Assembly: GCA_910586645.1 (NCBI GenBank)
Contig: CAJUIS010000017.1
Coordinates: 11,223-53,205 of the forward strand
Direction: 5' to 3'
Length of the DNA: 41,983 nucleotides
DNA from: an uncultured Lachnospiraceae bacterium
Lineage (GTDB): Bacteria; Bacillota; Clostridia; Lachnospirales; Lachnospiraceae
The position numbers and the translations under genes are program-made. Numbering within the stretch: position 1 is the first letter of the stretch; every line of letters starts with the position of its first letter. This document shows, in pieces, positions 24,614-33,107 of this stretch. The notes under the pieces were generated by a model. It saw nothing but the letters and a program-made list of their open reading frames with translations. It made no database searches and was not told the origin of the DNA.

Positions 24614-26341
24614 TTAAGCCCGCACGTATGCAAGCATCGCGTCTCCAAGCGCGGCAAGCTTTTCTTTTCCGTCTTCCAACGACTTCCCGGCCACTCCAAA
24701 ATAAAACTTAATCTTGGGTTCCGTTCCGGAAGGCCGCACACAGCACCATGCGCAGTCAGAAAGCTCATAGTACAGTACGTTGGAAGAAGGCAGTCCCGTC
24801 TTTGTAATTTCACCCGTCAAAAGATCTTTTCTCCCGTCCGTACTGTAATCTCTTACAGCAAGCGTTTTCAGCCCTGCAAGTTCTTTTGGCGGATGGTTTC
24901 GCATCTTTGTCATCATCGCCTGAATCTCTTTTGCTCCGTCCATGCCCTTTAACGTCATCGTCTCAAGGCCCTCCTGATAATAACCGTAACGCTCATACAT
25001 AGACAGCATTGCGTCCCACAGCGTCATACCCTTCGCTTTGTACCAGGAAGCGGCCTCGCACAGAAGCATAACGGCTATGCAGGCGTCCTTGTCCCTTGCA
25101 TAAGTTCCCGCAAGGCATCCATAACTTTCTTCCAGTCCAAATACATAGTGATACGTGCCCTCTTCTTCAAATTTTCGGATCTGCTCTCCAATAAACTTAA
25201 ATCCGGTCAGAACCTCTATTAATTTGACCTGATAACTTTCTGCAATCGCCTTTGCCATGTCCGTGGTGACAATCGTCTCAACCAAAGCCGGTCTTTCCGG
25301 CATCGTCCCCAAAGCCGTCCGTTCCCGCAGAATATATTCCGCAATCAGCATTCCGGACATATTTCCGGTAAAGCTTACATATTCACCGGATTTTGTATCT
25401 TTGCAGTATACGCCAAGACGGTCTGCGTCCGGGTCCGTCGCCAGCACAATGTCCGCGTCCACTTCCTCCGCCAGAGCCAAAGCCAGCTTAAACGCATCTT
25501 CTGACTCCGGATTCGGATAAGGAACCGTTGGAAAATTGCCGTCCGGCAGCTCCTGCTCCTTTACCACGTAAACATTCTGAAATCCAAGCTCTTTTAAGAC
25601 TCTGCGCACCGGAAGATTCCCAGTTCCATGAAGCGGAGTATACACAATCTTTATGTTTTTAGCCTGCTCTTTGATGACTTCCGGATGAATCGACTGCTTC
25701 TTTAATTCCGCCATATACAAGTCGTCGATTTCGCCGCCTACGATCCGATGCAGCCCTTTTTCCCTGGCTTCCTCTTCCTGCATCGTCTTAACCATGGAAA
25801 ACTCGGTTACTTTCGCAACTTCCGCCAGAATATTTTTATCATGGGGCGGCGTAATCTGGGCGCCGTCCTCCCAGTATACCTTGTATCCGTTATATTCCCT
25901 TGGATTATGGCTGGCCGTTACGACAATTCCCGCAATGCAGCCAAGATGACGCACCGCAAAAGATAATTCCGGCGTAGGACGAAGCGATTCAAAAAGATAC
26001 GTCTTTATGCCGTTTGCATTTAAACACAATGCGGCTTCCTTTGCAAATTCCGGAGACATAATCCTTGAATCAAATGCAATCGCCACTCCTTTTTCCTGTC
26101 CGCCCCGGGAAATAATGTAATTGGCAAGCCCCTGCGTCGCCTGGCGGACGGTATAGATGTTCATGCGGTTTGTGCCCGCCCCGATTACGCCGCGAAGCCC
26201 TCCTGTTCCAAACTCAAGCTGGCGGTAAAAACGGTCTTCTATTTCTCTTTCATCGCCTTCTATCGCTTTTAGCTCCGCTTTCACGGCTTCATCAAAATAC
26301 GGATCCGTGCACCATTTTCTGTATTCTTCCAAGTATCCCAT
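24614..26341 (-). CDS. Phosphoglucomutase/phosphomannomutase (alpha-D-phosphohexomutase)
   Basis: A 575-residue cytoplasmic enzyme that moves phosphate between C6 and C1 of hexoses. The phosphoserine is Ser144 in VVTASHNPREYNGYK. The metal loop reads ATDPDADRLG, the sugar loop GLEESYG, and the phosphate-binding CVRPSGTEPKIKFY is near the C-terminus. Length fits the PgcA-type bacterial group. The frame is open to 26386, but the ATG at 26341 has AAAGG nine bases upstream and matches the family start. In this operon the natural role is mannose-6-phosphate to mannose-1-phosphate, between ManA and ManC. It may also serve glucose-1-phosphate for the neighbouring nucleotidyltransferase. Confidence 0.93.
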   Translation of the reverse strand: MGYLEEYRKWCTDPYFDEAVKAELKAIEGDEREIEDRFYRQLEFGTGGLRGVIGAGTNRMNIYTVRQATQGLANYIISRGGQEKGVAIAFDSRIMSPEFAKEAALCLNANGIKTYLFESLRPTPELSFAVRHLGCIAGIVVTASHNPREYNGYKVYWEDGAQITPPHDKNILAEVAKVTEFSMVKTMQEEEAREKGLHRIVGGEIDDLYMAELKKQSIHPEVIKEQAKNIKIVYTPLHGTGNLPVRRVLKELGFQNVYVVKEQELPDGNFPTVPYPNPESEDAFKLALALAEEVDADIVLATDPDADRLGVYCKDTKSGEYVSFTGNMSGMLIAEYILRERTALGTMPERPALVETIVTTDMAKAIAESYQVKLIEVLTGFKFIGEQIRKFEEEGTYHYVFGLEESYGCLAGTYARDKDACIAVMLLCEAASWYKAKGMTLWDAMLSMYERYGYYQEGLETMTLKGMDGAKEIQAMMTKMRNHPPKELAGLKTLAVRDYSTDGRKDLLTGEITKTGLPSSNVLYYELSDCAWCCVRPSGTEPKIKFYFGVAGKSLEDGKEKLAALGDAMLAYVRA

Positions 26342-26418
26342 TTTCATCATCCTTTCTGTTCTTCTGCACATACAAACTGGTTTCATTCTATCCTGCCAAC
26401 ATTGAAATTACATTAAAA

Positions 26419-27381
26419 TCACTGCGTATCCTGACAATTCCCGACAGAAGACGCCATAACTTCCATTTTTCCCGCCAGTTCTGTCCTGCCAAATCCGCTT
26501 GGCAGAATCATATGCATTCCTTTCTTTATAAAAACGCCGTTTATCGTCCCCTCGCCTTCCAAAACGCTTAACTGAAGAAACGGATATGGCTGCTCAAACA
26601 CAAGTCTTTCGTCTAACGCCAGCTTCCACACCCTGTAACTGTCACAGGCAACCAGCGCGCACCACTGGTTTTTCGGCACGCTGGAAGCGTCTGTAACGCA
26701 TTTTTCCATCGGACGCGCAGGCGCCCGGATCACATCAATGCTCTTTTGTATGTGAAGTTCCCTCGGCTTCCCTCCGCTTAAACGATCGTAATCATAAACG
26801 CGGTAAGTAATGTCGCTGTTCTGCTCCACTTCATACACCAAAAGGCCCCCCTTGATCGCATGGACGCAGCCCGGATCAATCTGGACGAAACTTCCTTTTT
26901 TCACGGGAATTTCACGTATAAATTCCTCCCATAGCCCGTTGCCTACCATGCGTTCAAGCTCTTCTTTACTGGAAGCGTTATGGCCGACTACAAGCGCCGC
27001 GTCTTTTTCGCAGTCTAACACATACCAGCATTCCGTTTTCCCAAAAGAGCCGTTCTCATGCTTCTTTGCATATGCATTGTCGGGATGCACCTGAACGCTC
27101 AAATCTTCCCTGGCGTCAATAATTTTTACCATTAAGGGAAACCGGCTGCAATTTAAAAATCCAAACAGTTCCGGGTGTTCCTTCCACAGCTCAGAGAGTC
27201 TCTTCCCCGCATAACTGCCCCCTGCGATTTCGCAGTCGCCTTTTTCATGCGCGGATATCCCCCAGCATTCCCCGATATCACTGCCTGTTACCTCATAGCC
27301 AAATTCTGTCCTTAAACGAGTTCCGCCCCATATGTTATGGGTAAATACCGGGTCCAAAAATAATATTTCCCTGCTACTCAT
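26419..27381 (-). CDS. manA: Class I mannose-6-phosphate isomerase
   Basis: A 320-residue zinc enzyme that converts fructose-6-phosphate and mannose-6-phosphate, the entry step of GDP-mannose synthesis. The cupin core shows NIWGGTRLR, SAHEKGD, the metal-ligand stretch SVQVHPDNAYAKKHE, KTECWYVLD, and PGCVHAIKGGLLVYEVEQNSD with the conserved His and the QxSD motif. This is the short Bacillus-type form. Start has AAAGG upstream and follows rmd by 6 bases. Its position with manC and gmd fixes the likely direction, toward mannose-6-phosphate. Confidence 0.93.
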   Translation of the reverse strand: MSSREILFLDPVFTHNIWGGTRLRTEFGYEVTGSDIGECWGISAHEKGDCEIAGGSYAGKRLSELWKEHPELFGFLNCSRFPLMVKIIDAREDLSVQVHPDNAYAKKHENGSFGKTECWYVLDCEKDAALVVGHNASSKEELERMVGNGLWEEFIREIPVKKGSFVQIDPGCVHAIKGGLLVYEVEQNSDITYRVYDYDRLSGGKPRELHIQKSIDVIRAPARPMEKCVTDASSVPKNQWCALVACDSYRVWKLALDERLVFEQPYPFLQLSVLEGEGTINGVFIKKGMHMILPSGFGRTELAGKMEVMASSVGNCQDTQ

Positions 27382-27387
27382 TGGCCT

Positions 27388-28323
27388 TTAAACTCTCCTT
27401 CTCCAATAGTCAAGCGTCTCCCTGATTGTCTGCTCCAAAGAAATCTGCGGCGTCCATCCCGTCGCTTCATACAGTTTTTTTGTATCCGCTTCAATCGTCG
27501 GCACATCGACCGGCCTGAATTTTGACGGATCTTTTTCAATCCGAATCTCTTTGTCCGACATAGACAAAATCATTTTCAGAATTGTATCTATGGCAACGGC
27601 ATGTCCGCTCCCGACATTGTAAGTCTCTCCGGCCGTTCCCTTTTCCACCAAAAGCGCATATGCCCTGACTACGTCCCTGACGTCTGTAAAATCCCGCTCC
27701 GCAGCAAGATTCCCGACCTTTAAAACGGCATCCCTCTTACCGGCTTCAATCTCCGCCGTCTGCCTGCAAAAATCCGCTACAACAAACATCGGAGCCTGAT
27801 TTGGCCCGATATGGTTAAAGGCTCGGACCATCGTCACCGAAAGCCCATAGGCTTCCGCATAAATCCTGCCAAACATATTCTGGCACGCTTTTGTTGCGGC
27901 ATAAATATTCTCCGGCTTTAACGCATTGGTTTCCGAAACCGGAAGCTTCTCCGGCCGAATCGCCCCATACTCTTCCCCGGAGCCAATCAAAAGCGTTTTG
28001 GGCCGTTTCTCCGCTTTTCGCAAAGCTTCCAGAACATTGACGCTTCCTTTTATATTGACGTCAATCGTCATCTGCGGATTCTTCCAGGACAGCCCCACGG
28101 AACTCTGCGCCGCAAGGTGAAATACATAATCCGGCTGTAATTTCAGAATCAAATCCATAATACTGTCTTTTTCCAGAATATTTAAATCATATTGATCCGC
28201 TCCCGGCGCCGCAATCGTCTCCTGCGGCATTTTTGTTACGGCAACCTCCTGCCCCTGTTCCTGTAAATAGCGGATCAGATAAGAACCTACAAAACCCGCC
28301 CCTCCGATAATCAATGATTTCAT
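27388..28323 (-). CDS. rmd: GDP-6-deoxy-D-mannose reductase (Rmd-like)
   Basis: A 311-residue short-chain reductase with GGAGFVGSYL for the cofactor, LAAQSSVGLSWKNP, IGSGEEYG and the catalytic YAATKACQN. The GEEYG form, short length and AFNHIGPNQ loop match Rmd enzymes, which reduce the 4-keto product of Gmd to GDP-D-rhamnose. The competing choice, Fcl/GDP-L-fucose synthase, has a different Ser-Tyr-Lys neighbourhood (usually SSCIYP) not seen here. The gene follows gmd after a 90-base gap holding a hairpin. GGCAGG ribosome site. Distinguishing Rmd from a related 4-reductase such as Tld by eye is not certain. Confidence 0.83.
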   Translation of the reverse strand: MKSLIIGGAGFVGSYLIRYLQEQGQEVAVTKMPQETIAAPGADQYDLNILEKDSIMDLILKLQPDYVFHLAAQSSVGLSWKNPQMTIDVNIKGSVNVLEALRKAEKRPKTLLIGSGEEYGAIRPEKLPVSETNALKPENIYAATKACQNMFGRIYAEAYGLSVTMVRAFNHIGPNQAPMFVVADFCRQTAEIEAGKRDAVLKVGNLAAERDFTDVRDVVRAYALLVEKGTAGETYNVGSGHAVAIDTILKMILSMSDKEIRIEKDPSKFRPVDVPTIEADTKKLYEATGWTPQISLEQTIRETLDYWRRRV

Positions 28324-28352
28324 TTCCCTACCTGCCTATTTTCTATATGACT

Positions 28353-28397
28353 AAAAAGGGTGCTTTTCCAAGACTCGAAAAATACACCCTCTTTTTT
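28353..28397. terminator. Hairpin between gmd and rmd
   Basis: AAAAAGGGTG (28353-28362) pairs with CACCCTCTTTTT (28385-28396, one bulged base), with a shorter inner CTTTTC/GAAAAA pairing. Either strand shows an A/T-flanked stem. On the minus strand it would act as an intergenic attenuator or mRNA-processing hairpin, lowering rmd and later genes relative to manC and gmd. Confidence 0.5.
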
Positions 28398-28413
28398 GAT
28401 TGGATCCAGATTT

Positions 28414-29445
28414 TTACAAATTTTTTATTTTAATTTCCTCTGCCACGATTTCCATATCATTCTTTACCATGCGCTCAACAAGCTGCGCAAAAGAAATCTC
28501 CCTTTTCCATCCAAGCTCTTTTTCCGCCTTTTCCGGATTTCCAAGCAAAACTTCCACTTCCGCCGGACGGAAAAATTCCGGATTGACTTTTACAAGCGTC
28601 TTTCCGGTCGCTTTGTCTTTTCCAATCTCGTTTACGCCTTCCCCTTCCCATGCAATCTCTATTCCAACGTGGGAAAAAGCCGTCTCCACAAATTCGCGAA
28701 CCGTCCGCGTCTCATTGGTAGCAATGACATAATCTTCCGGTTTGTCGTTCTGTAACAGCAGCCACATCGCATAAACGTAATCTTTTGCATGGCCCCAGTC
28801 GCGTTTGGCGTCTAAGTTCCCAAGTTCGATCTGATCCTGCACACCCTGTTTAATGCGGGCTACGGAATGCGTAATCTTACGCGTAACAAATTCCTTGCCT
28901 CTGCGCTCGCTTTCATGGTTAAATAAAATTCCGCTGCATGCAAACAAATCAAAGCTCTCGCGGTAATTCTTCGTAATCCAGAACCCATAGAGCTTGGCCA
29001 CGCCGTACGGGCTTCTCGGATAAAACGGCGTCTTCTCGGTCTGCGGCATTTCCTGGACTTTTCCAAACATCTCAGAAGTCGCCGCCTGGTAAAAATGCGC
29101 TTCCGGCTTTACCGTACGGATGGCTTCCAGCATATTCGTAACGCCAAGCGCGTCAATGTCCGCCGTCGCAAGAGGCTGCTCCCAGCTCGTAGCGACAAAC
29201 GACTGCGCCGCAAGGTTGTACACTTCGTCCGCCTGTGAAATCCGCATTGCATTCACCAAAGACACCAGATCCGTCATATCCGCATAAATAAAATGGATCT
29301 TATCCTTGATATGCTCCACATTGCCGTAATCCACAACGCTTTTTCTTCTCATAATTCCATATACTTCATATCCTTTTTCCAGCAGAAGCTCCGCAAGATA
29401 GGAACCATCCTGCCCCGTCACGCCTGTAATCAATGCTTTTTTCAT
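28414..29445 (-). CDS. gmd: GDP-mannose 4,6-dehydratase
   Basis: A 343-residue NADP-dependent SDR enzyme that turns GDP-D-mannose into GDP-4-keto-6-deoxy-D-mannose. Signature residues: TGVTGQDGSYLAELLLEKGYEVYGIMRR, NLAAQSFVATSWEQP, the active-site Thr in AATSEMFGKV, YGVAKLYGFWITKNYRE with the YxxxK pair, and FNHESERRG. These are nearly invariant in Gmd. Start has AAAGGAG upstream and follows manC by 28 bases. The product can go to D-rhamnose, L-fucose or perosamine; the adjacent rmd favours D-rhamnose. Confidence 0.96.
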   Translation of the reverse strand: MKKALITGVTGQDGSYLAELLLEKGYEVYGIMRRKSVVDYGNVEHIKDKIHFIYADMTDLVSLVNAMRISQADEVYNLAAQSFVATSWEQPLATADIDALGVTNMLEAIRTVKPEAHFYQAATSEMFGKVQEMPQTEKTPFYPRSPYGVAKLYGFWITKNYRESFDLFACSGILFNHESERRGKEFVTRKITHSVARIKQGVQDQIELGNLDAKRDWGHAKDYVYAMWLLLQNDKPEDYVIATNETRTVREFVETAFSHVGIEIAWEGEGVNEIGKDKATGKTLVKVNPEFFRPAEVEVLLGNPEKAEKELGWKREISFAQLVERMVKNDMEIVAEEIKIKNL

Positions 29446-29473
29446 TTTATTTCTCCTTTATCCTGTCATTTCG

Positions 29474-30544
29474 TTATATATATTCGTCACGATTGCAGAT
29501 TTTCAGGTTCTCCAGAACCTTCTTGATATCTGCCGCACTGTTCTTTTCACAAATCAGCGTCGCGTCTTTTGTGTCCACAATAATCAAATCTTCTATGCCA
29601 ATCGTCGCAATCAGCTTTTCTTCGCCCTGTATGATATTATCCCTGCTGTCAATCGTAATGACGTTTCCGTCCACCACATTGCCGTTTTCATTTGACTTCT
29701 TGATGCGTCCGACGGCAAGCCAGCTTCCAACGTCATCCCATCCAAACGTTCCGGGCAGGATATAGATGTTTTTCGCTTTTTCCATAATGCCGTAATCAAT
29801 GGAAACAGAAGAAAATCCTGCGAATGTTTTCTCCAGCACAGCTTCCTGCTCCTCTGTTCCAATGGACGCTTGGATTGTTCCAAGCCCTGCGTGCAAATCC
29901 GGCAGAAAAGTCTCTATGTTGGAAAGAATCGTAGACACCCGCCACAAAAACATGCCGCTGTTCCAAAGGTATTCCTCCGTCTCCAGATATTCTTTTGCCG
30001 TTTTTAAATCCGGCTTCTCCACGAAACGCTCCACGGCATAGGCATGTCCGTCCGTCTCGTCCGGGTTGAACTTGATATAGCCGTATCCTGTTTCCGGATA
30101 GTCCGGCGTAATGCCGATTGTCACGAGATTTGCGCCTTTTTCGGCAATCTCGCAGCCGCTTTTTATTGTATTTAAAAACATTTTATTGTACTTAATCAAA
30201 TGATCGGAGGGAAGCACCATCATAATGGCGTCTTTATGCTTCCTTGCGATATGCACAGCGCCAAGTCCAATACAGGGAGCCGTATTGCGGCCGACCGGTT
30301 CGCAGAGGATATTCTCTTCCGGTATGCCGGGAAGCTGCTCTAAGACAAGCTTTTTATAGTCTTTATTCGTCGAAATAAATATGTCTTCCAGTTCAACCAG
30401 CGGACGGATCCGCTCCACTGTCAACTGAATCATCGTCTTGCCGTCGTCCGTCAGGGAAAGGAACTGCTTCGGGAAACTCTTCCGGCTTTTTGGCCAAAAA
30501 CGTTCACCGCGGCCTCCTGCCATAATGAGTGCGGTTTTTTTCAT
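29474..30544 (-). CDS. manC: Mannose-1-phosphate guanylyltransferase
   Basis: A 356-residue GDP-mannose pyrophosphorylase. IMAGGRGERFWPKSRKSFPKQFL is the nucleotide-binding signature, then ENILCEPVGRNTAPCIG, VLPSDH for the metal site, FVEKPD, WNSGMFLW and IDYGIMEKA. It ends without the C-terminal isomerase domain found in longer type II enzymes, consistent with a separate manA downstream. First gene after the promoter at 30598-30626, with AGGAGG seven bases before ATG and a leader of roughly 45 bases. It supplies GDP-mannose, either as donor itself or as precursor of GDP-D-rhamnose. Confidence 0.95.
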   Translation of the reverse strand: MKKTALIMAGGRGERFWPKSRKSFPKQFLSLTDDGKTMIQLTVERIRPLVELEDIFISTNKDYKKLVLEQLPGIPEENILCEPVGRNTAPCIGLGAVHIARKHKDAIMMVLPSDHLIKYNKMFLNTIKSGCEIAEKGANLVTIGITPDYPETGYGYIKFNPDETDGHAYAVERFVEKPDLKTAKEYLETEEYLWNSGMFLWRVSTILSNIETFLPDLHAGLGTIQASIGTEEQEAVLEKTFAGFSSVSIDYGIMEKAKNIYILPGTFGWDDVGSWLAVGRIKKSNENGNVVDGNVITIDSRDNIIQGEEKLIATIGIEDLIIVDTKDATLICEKNSAADIKKVLENLKICNRDEYI

Positions 30545-30597
30545 GCGTAAACCTCCTGTAAGTGGATATAATGGATATTATAGTTCATAACTTAAAT

Positions 30598-30626
30598 ATC
30601 ATACATCAGAAATATGATTTTCGCAA
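30598..30626 (-). promoter_or_regulatory. Sigma-A promoter of the manC precursor operon
   Basis: Minus-strand -35 TTGCGA (30621-30626) and -10 TATGAT (30598-30603) are 17 bases apart, and the transcript would start near 30591. It is the only good promoter before the manC-gmd-rmd-manA genes. Confidence 0.72.
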
Positions 30627-30662
30627 GCATTACATTGGGTGATTCTGGAAATTTGGCGAAGG

Positions 30663-30788
30663 TTATTCATTTGTAAACAGGTATACGCCTTTTACTTCTT
30701 TAATTTGTTTTAAATCCGGATTTACTTCAAAAATAGCAGCCGTAAAGAGGGCGTTTACTGCAATTTCATCTTCTGACTTATAGATCAT
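30663..30788 (-). CDS. 41-residue hypothetical peptide at the composition boundary
   Basis: A short ORF in the 476-base gap before manC. It begins MIYKSEDEIAVNALFTAAI and ends KGVYLFTNE with TAA. A CAGGAA ribosome site lies four bases upstream of the ATG. It is soluble, mixed charge, with no membrane helix. The frame stays open upstream, so it may be the end of a longer lost gene. No family recognised. It stands between the terminator at 30847-30886 and the manC promoter, and no promoter of its own was found. The rest of the gap (30887-31020) shows nothing coding. Real-gene status uncertain. Confidence 0.4.
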   Translation of the reverse strand: MIYKSEDEIAVNALFTAAIFEVNPDLKQIKEVKGVYLFTNE

Positions 30789-30846
30789 TTTGTTCCTGTA
30801 ATCCTCAAGTGAATGTGTAAAATTTTTCTGTAAACAGCCCTTTTTT

Positions 30847-30886
30847 AAAAGGCTTCCATGATAAAAAAAATCATAGGAAGCCTTTT
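30847..30886. terminator. Strong bidirectional intrinsic terminator
   Basis: AAAAGGCTTCCATGAT (30847-30862) pairs with ATCATAGGAAGCCTTTT (30870-30886), one bulged A, 7-base A loop, and T-rich flanks on both strands. On the minus strand it ends transcription from the DUF6311-like gene and marks the edge of the AT-rich cassette. Confidence 0.85.
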
Positions 30887-31020
30887 ATTATAACAAGAAA
30901 AAAATATCTATAATCTCCAGGGTTCTGCCCAAAAGCAGCGGCGTCCGGCAATCCTCTACTTGTATTTTTATAGATTCTATATGTCCTCCTCTGCCTGCCC
31001 CAACCCTAACTTGCAAAAAA

Positions 31021-33030
31021 TCAGTTAAAAACCCCATCTGCCGATATCAGCAAGTTTGTTATTAACATCTCTCCTGTCCCTGTATTCTGACAACAAAATT
31101 CTATTCTATCATCTTCATTATCCACTGAAATGTAAAATGAAACCATTTCACCTGCCTTTTGCACATTCTCTATATACATATTTTTGCTTCTATCGTTTGC
31201 TGTAACATCCATCTGCGCATTGTCCAGATTATCCCCTCTAACCTCAATACGATAAGTTCCCTCTGCCAGCTTAATGTTATTTGCAGAAAATGCACTTCCT
31301 CTATAGATATGATGTCCACTGTCATCTTTCACATTACTTGTCACCAAAGAAGCATACGGAAGTATATCTATCCCTTTCTGAATAGAAATTTCTTCCCAAT
31401 CCGGCAATTTATCTGTAATTCCAATTAAAATTCCATCTATTTCATAAAAATAAAGTCCTGTTGTACGACTCAAAAACTCCACCGGCATCTCGCTAAATAC
31501 ATACAATTTATCTTTATCCGGATTTCCTTTTAAGATCTCATCCCTTTCCTTCATTTTATCCTTTGCAATTTCCTCATTATCTTTACGGGATGTATAAAAA
31601 TCATTCATAACCATATCATGGTCATTTGCATACTTACCAAGCGCAGTTGTAACATCCATGGGTCCTCCTACAGGTTCATAAAAGAAAAAAACTTCCTTCT
31701 TTTTAAGTTCTTTCCATATATCAGAGCTTATTTTCCCCTCTGACTTTGTCAAAATACTTATCCTGTCGCGCTGAGCTGCACATGCTGGTGATAAATCCAG
31801 AATCTGAACCATCAGACAAGCCATCATTATATACAATGCCTTATTTTTGAAATTACAAATTACATATACAATTGCTCCTGTCATAACCAAATACATAACT
31901 GGCCACATAAATCTTCCATTTGCTCTGAAAGTGCCAAATAAACGCTCTAAAACCTGTGGCATTTTCAATTCTAAAATCGTATATTCTCCAAATCTAATCA
32001 CTGGAACTATAGATACCAGCACAAAAATAACTACTAAACATACAATTGGGATATGCTTTTTTTTGAGTTCCTTATATCTTCCTTTTTGTACAATATCACA
32101 CAAAGCAATTGCCGCAAGAATAAATATCCCCACACCCAAGTATGCATATGCTTCCCAAATACCCCCGGATGCAGTCTTTCCCATTAAAGAAGCTATAAGA
32201 GAATTTCCCTGATCGTTAAATAAGGCATTTATATTTGAATTAAAAGCGCCTAACCCACCTTCGCTCAATTTGTGGGCTCCATAGAAATATCCCCACACAT
32301 ACATAACAAAAACAGTAATTAAAGCAGAAATCGCCATTTTAATACATCCCTTGTACCATTCTTTTGAAATCAGTTCCGGCAGATAAAAAGCAGTCATAAA
32401 CGCAAATATCATAGGGACAAAATAAGCCTGAACTGAACAAGCCAGAGAAAGCATGAGAGACCAGTATACAATATCTCTTTTTTTCTTAATAACATTATCT
32501 CTGTTAAAATAGCATATCATTGCAAGCAAAATAATCGGATGAAATGCCAATGCTGAATGCCCTAACATTCTTTGTATCACAACAGAAGACATTGTAAAAA
32601 ATACAGAGCCTATGACAGACGCTTTTGTATCTTTTGTAAAATTATAGACTAATATACATCCTAAAACCGCCTGTAATATATAGGTAAATAGACCATACAA
32701 TCCAAAATACTGAAATGACGCAGGCAAAAAAGGTGATATTAATTTAAAAAACAACGCAAATACAGGAATAGAATCCATATATACTACGGAAAATTTGTAT
32801 GGATATGTTATTCCCTCCTGCAATCCGATTGGAAACTGCCACGGCGCATCACGGTAGTATAACCATCCAATATGGTGCGCTGACAAATCACCTGCTCTAC
32901 TGATTAACCATCTGTCATTTGTAACATCTAACACTTCCGGTCCATAAATAAGTAAAAATGCAATTGCTCCAATTATGCCGCTAATCAGCAGCATAATCTT
33001 ATAATTGATTTCTTTATTTAGAAATTTCAT
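31021..33030 (-). CDS. DUF6311-like GT-C membrane glycosyltransferase
   Basis: A 669-residue protein with about 11 membrane segments up to residue 420 and an extracellular C-terminal region of about 250 that ends in a beta-rich fold (YRIEVRGDNLDNAQMDVTAND). The first outer loop has VTNDRWLISRAGDLSAHHIGWLYYRDAPWQFPIG, and EGITYPYKFSVVYMDSIPVFALFFK follows; these are marks of the DUF6311 group, thought to be GT-C enzymes acting on cell-surface glycans. Start at 33030 has GGATTGGAG upstream. It ends just before the terminator at 30847. It probably uses a polyprenyl-phosphate sugar outside, with the DPM-like enzyme at 34670 a candidate supplier. Markedly AT-rich codons. Confidence 0.83.
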   Translation of the reverse strand: MKFLNKEINYKIMLLISGIIGAIAFLLIYGPEVLDVTNDRWLISRAGDLSAHHIGWLYYRDAPWQFPIGLQEGITYPYKFSVVYMDSIPVFALFFKLISPFLPASFQYFGLYGLFTYILQAVLGCILVYNFTKDTKASVIGSVFFTMSSVVIQRMLGHSALAFHPIILLAMICYFNRDNVIKKKRDIVYWSLMLSLACSVQAYFVPMIFAFMTAFYLPELISKEWYKGCIKMAISALITVFVMYVWGYFYGAHKLSEGGLGAFNSNINALFNDQGNSLIASLMGKTASGGIWEAYAYLGVGIFILAAIALCDIVQKGRYKELKKKHIPIVCLVVIFVLVSIVPVIRFGEYTILELKMPQVLERLFGTFRANGRFMWPVMYLVMTGAIVYVICNFKNKALYIMMACLMVQILDLSPACAAQRDRISILTKSEGKISSDIWKELKKKEVFFFYEPVGGPMDVTTALGKYANDHDMVMNDFYTSRKDNEEIAKDKMKERDEILKGNPDKDKLYVFSEMPVEFLSRTTGLYFYEIDGILIGITDKLPDWEEISIQKGIDILPYASLVTSNVKDDSGHHIYRGSAFSANNIKLAEGTYRIEVRGDNLDNAQMDVTANDRSKNMYIENVQKAGEMVSFYISVDNEDDRIEFCCQNTGTGEMLITNLLISADGVFN

Positions 33031-33107
33031 AATTCTCCAATCCTTTCTTTAACAGCATAAAATCTCAAAATTTCGTTGAAAGCTTTTTTCATCAGAAACC
33101 AATTTAC

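Noticed and set aside
27388..29445. GDP-L-fucose synthesis
   Set aside because: The reductase lacks the motif typical of Fcl and resembles Rmd; fucose is kept only as a lesser alternative.
30887..31020. Possible RNA gene in the spacer
   Set aside because: No stable folding or promoter pair was visible; nothing supportable.
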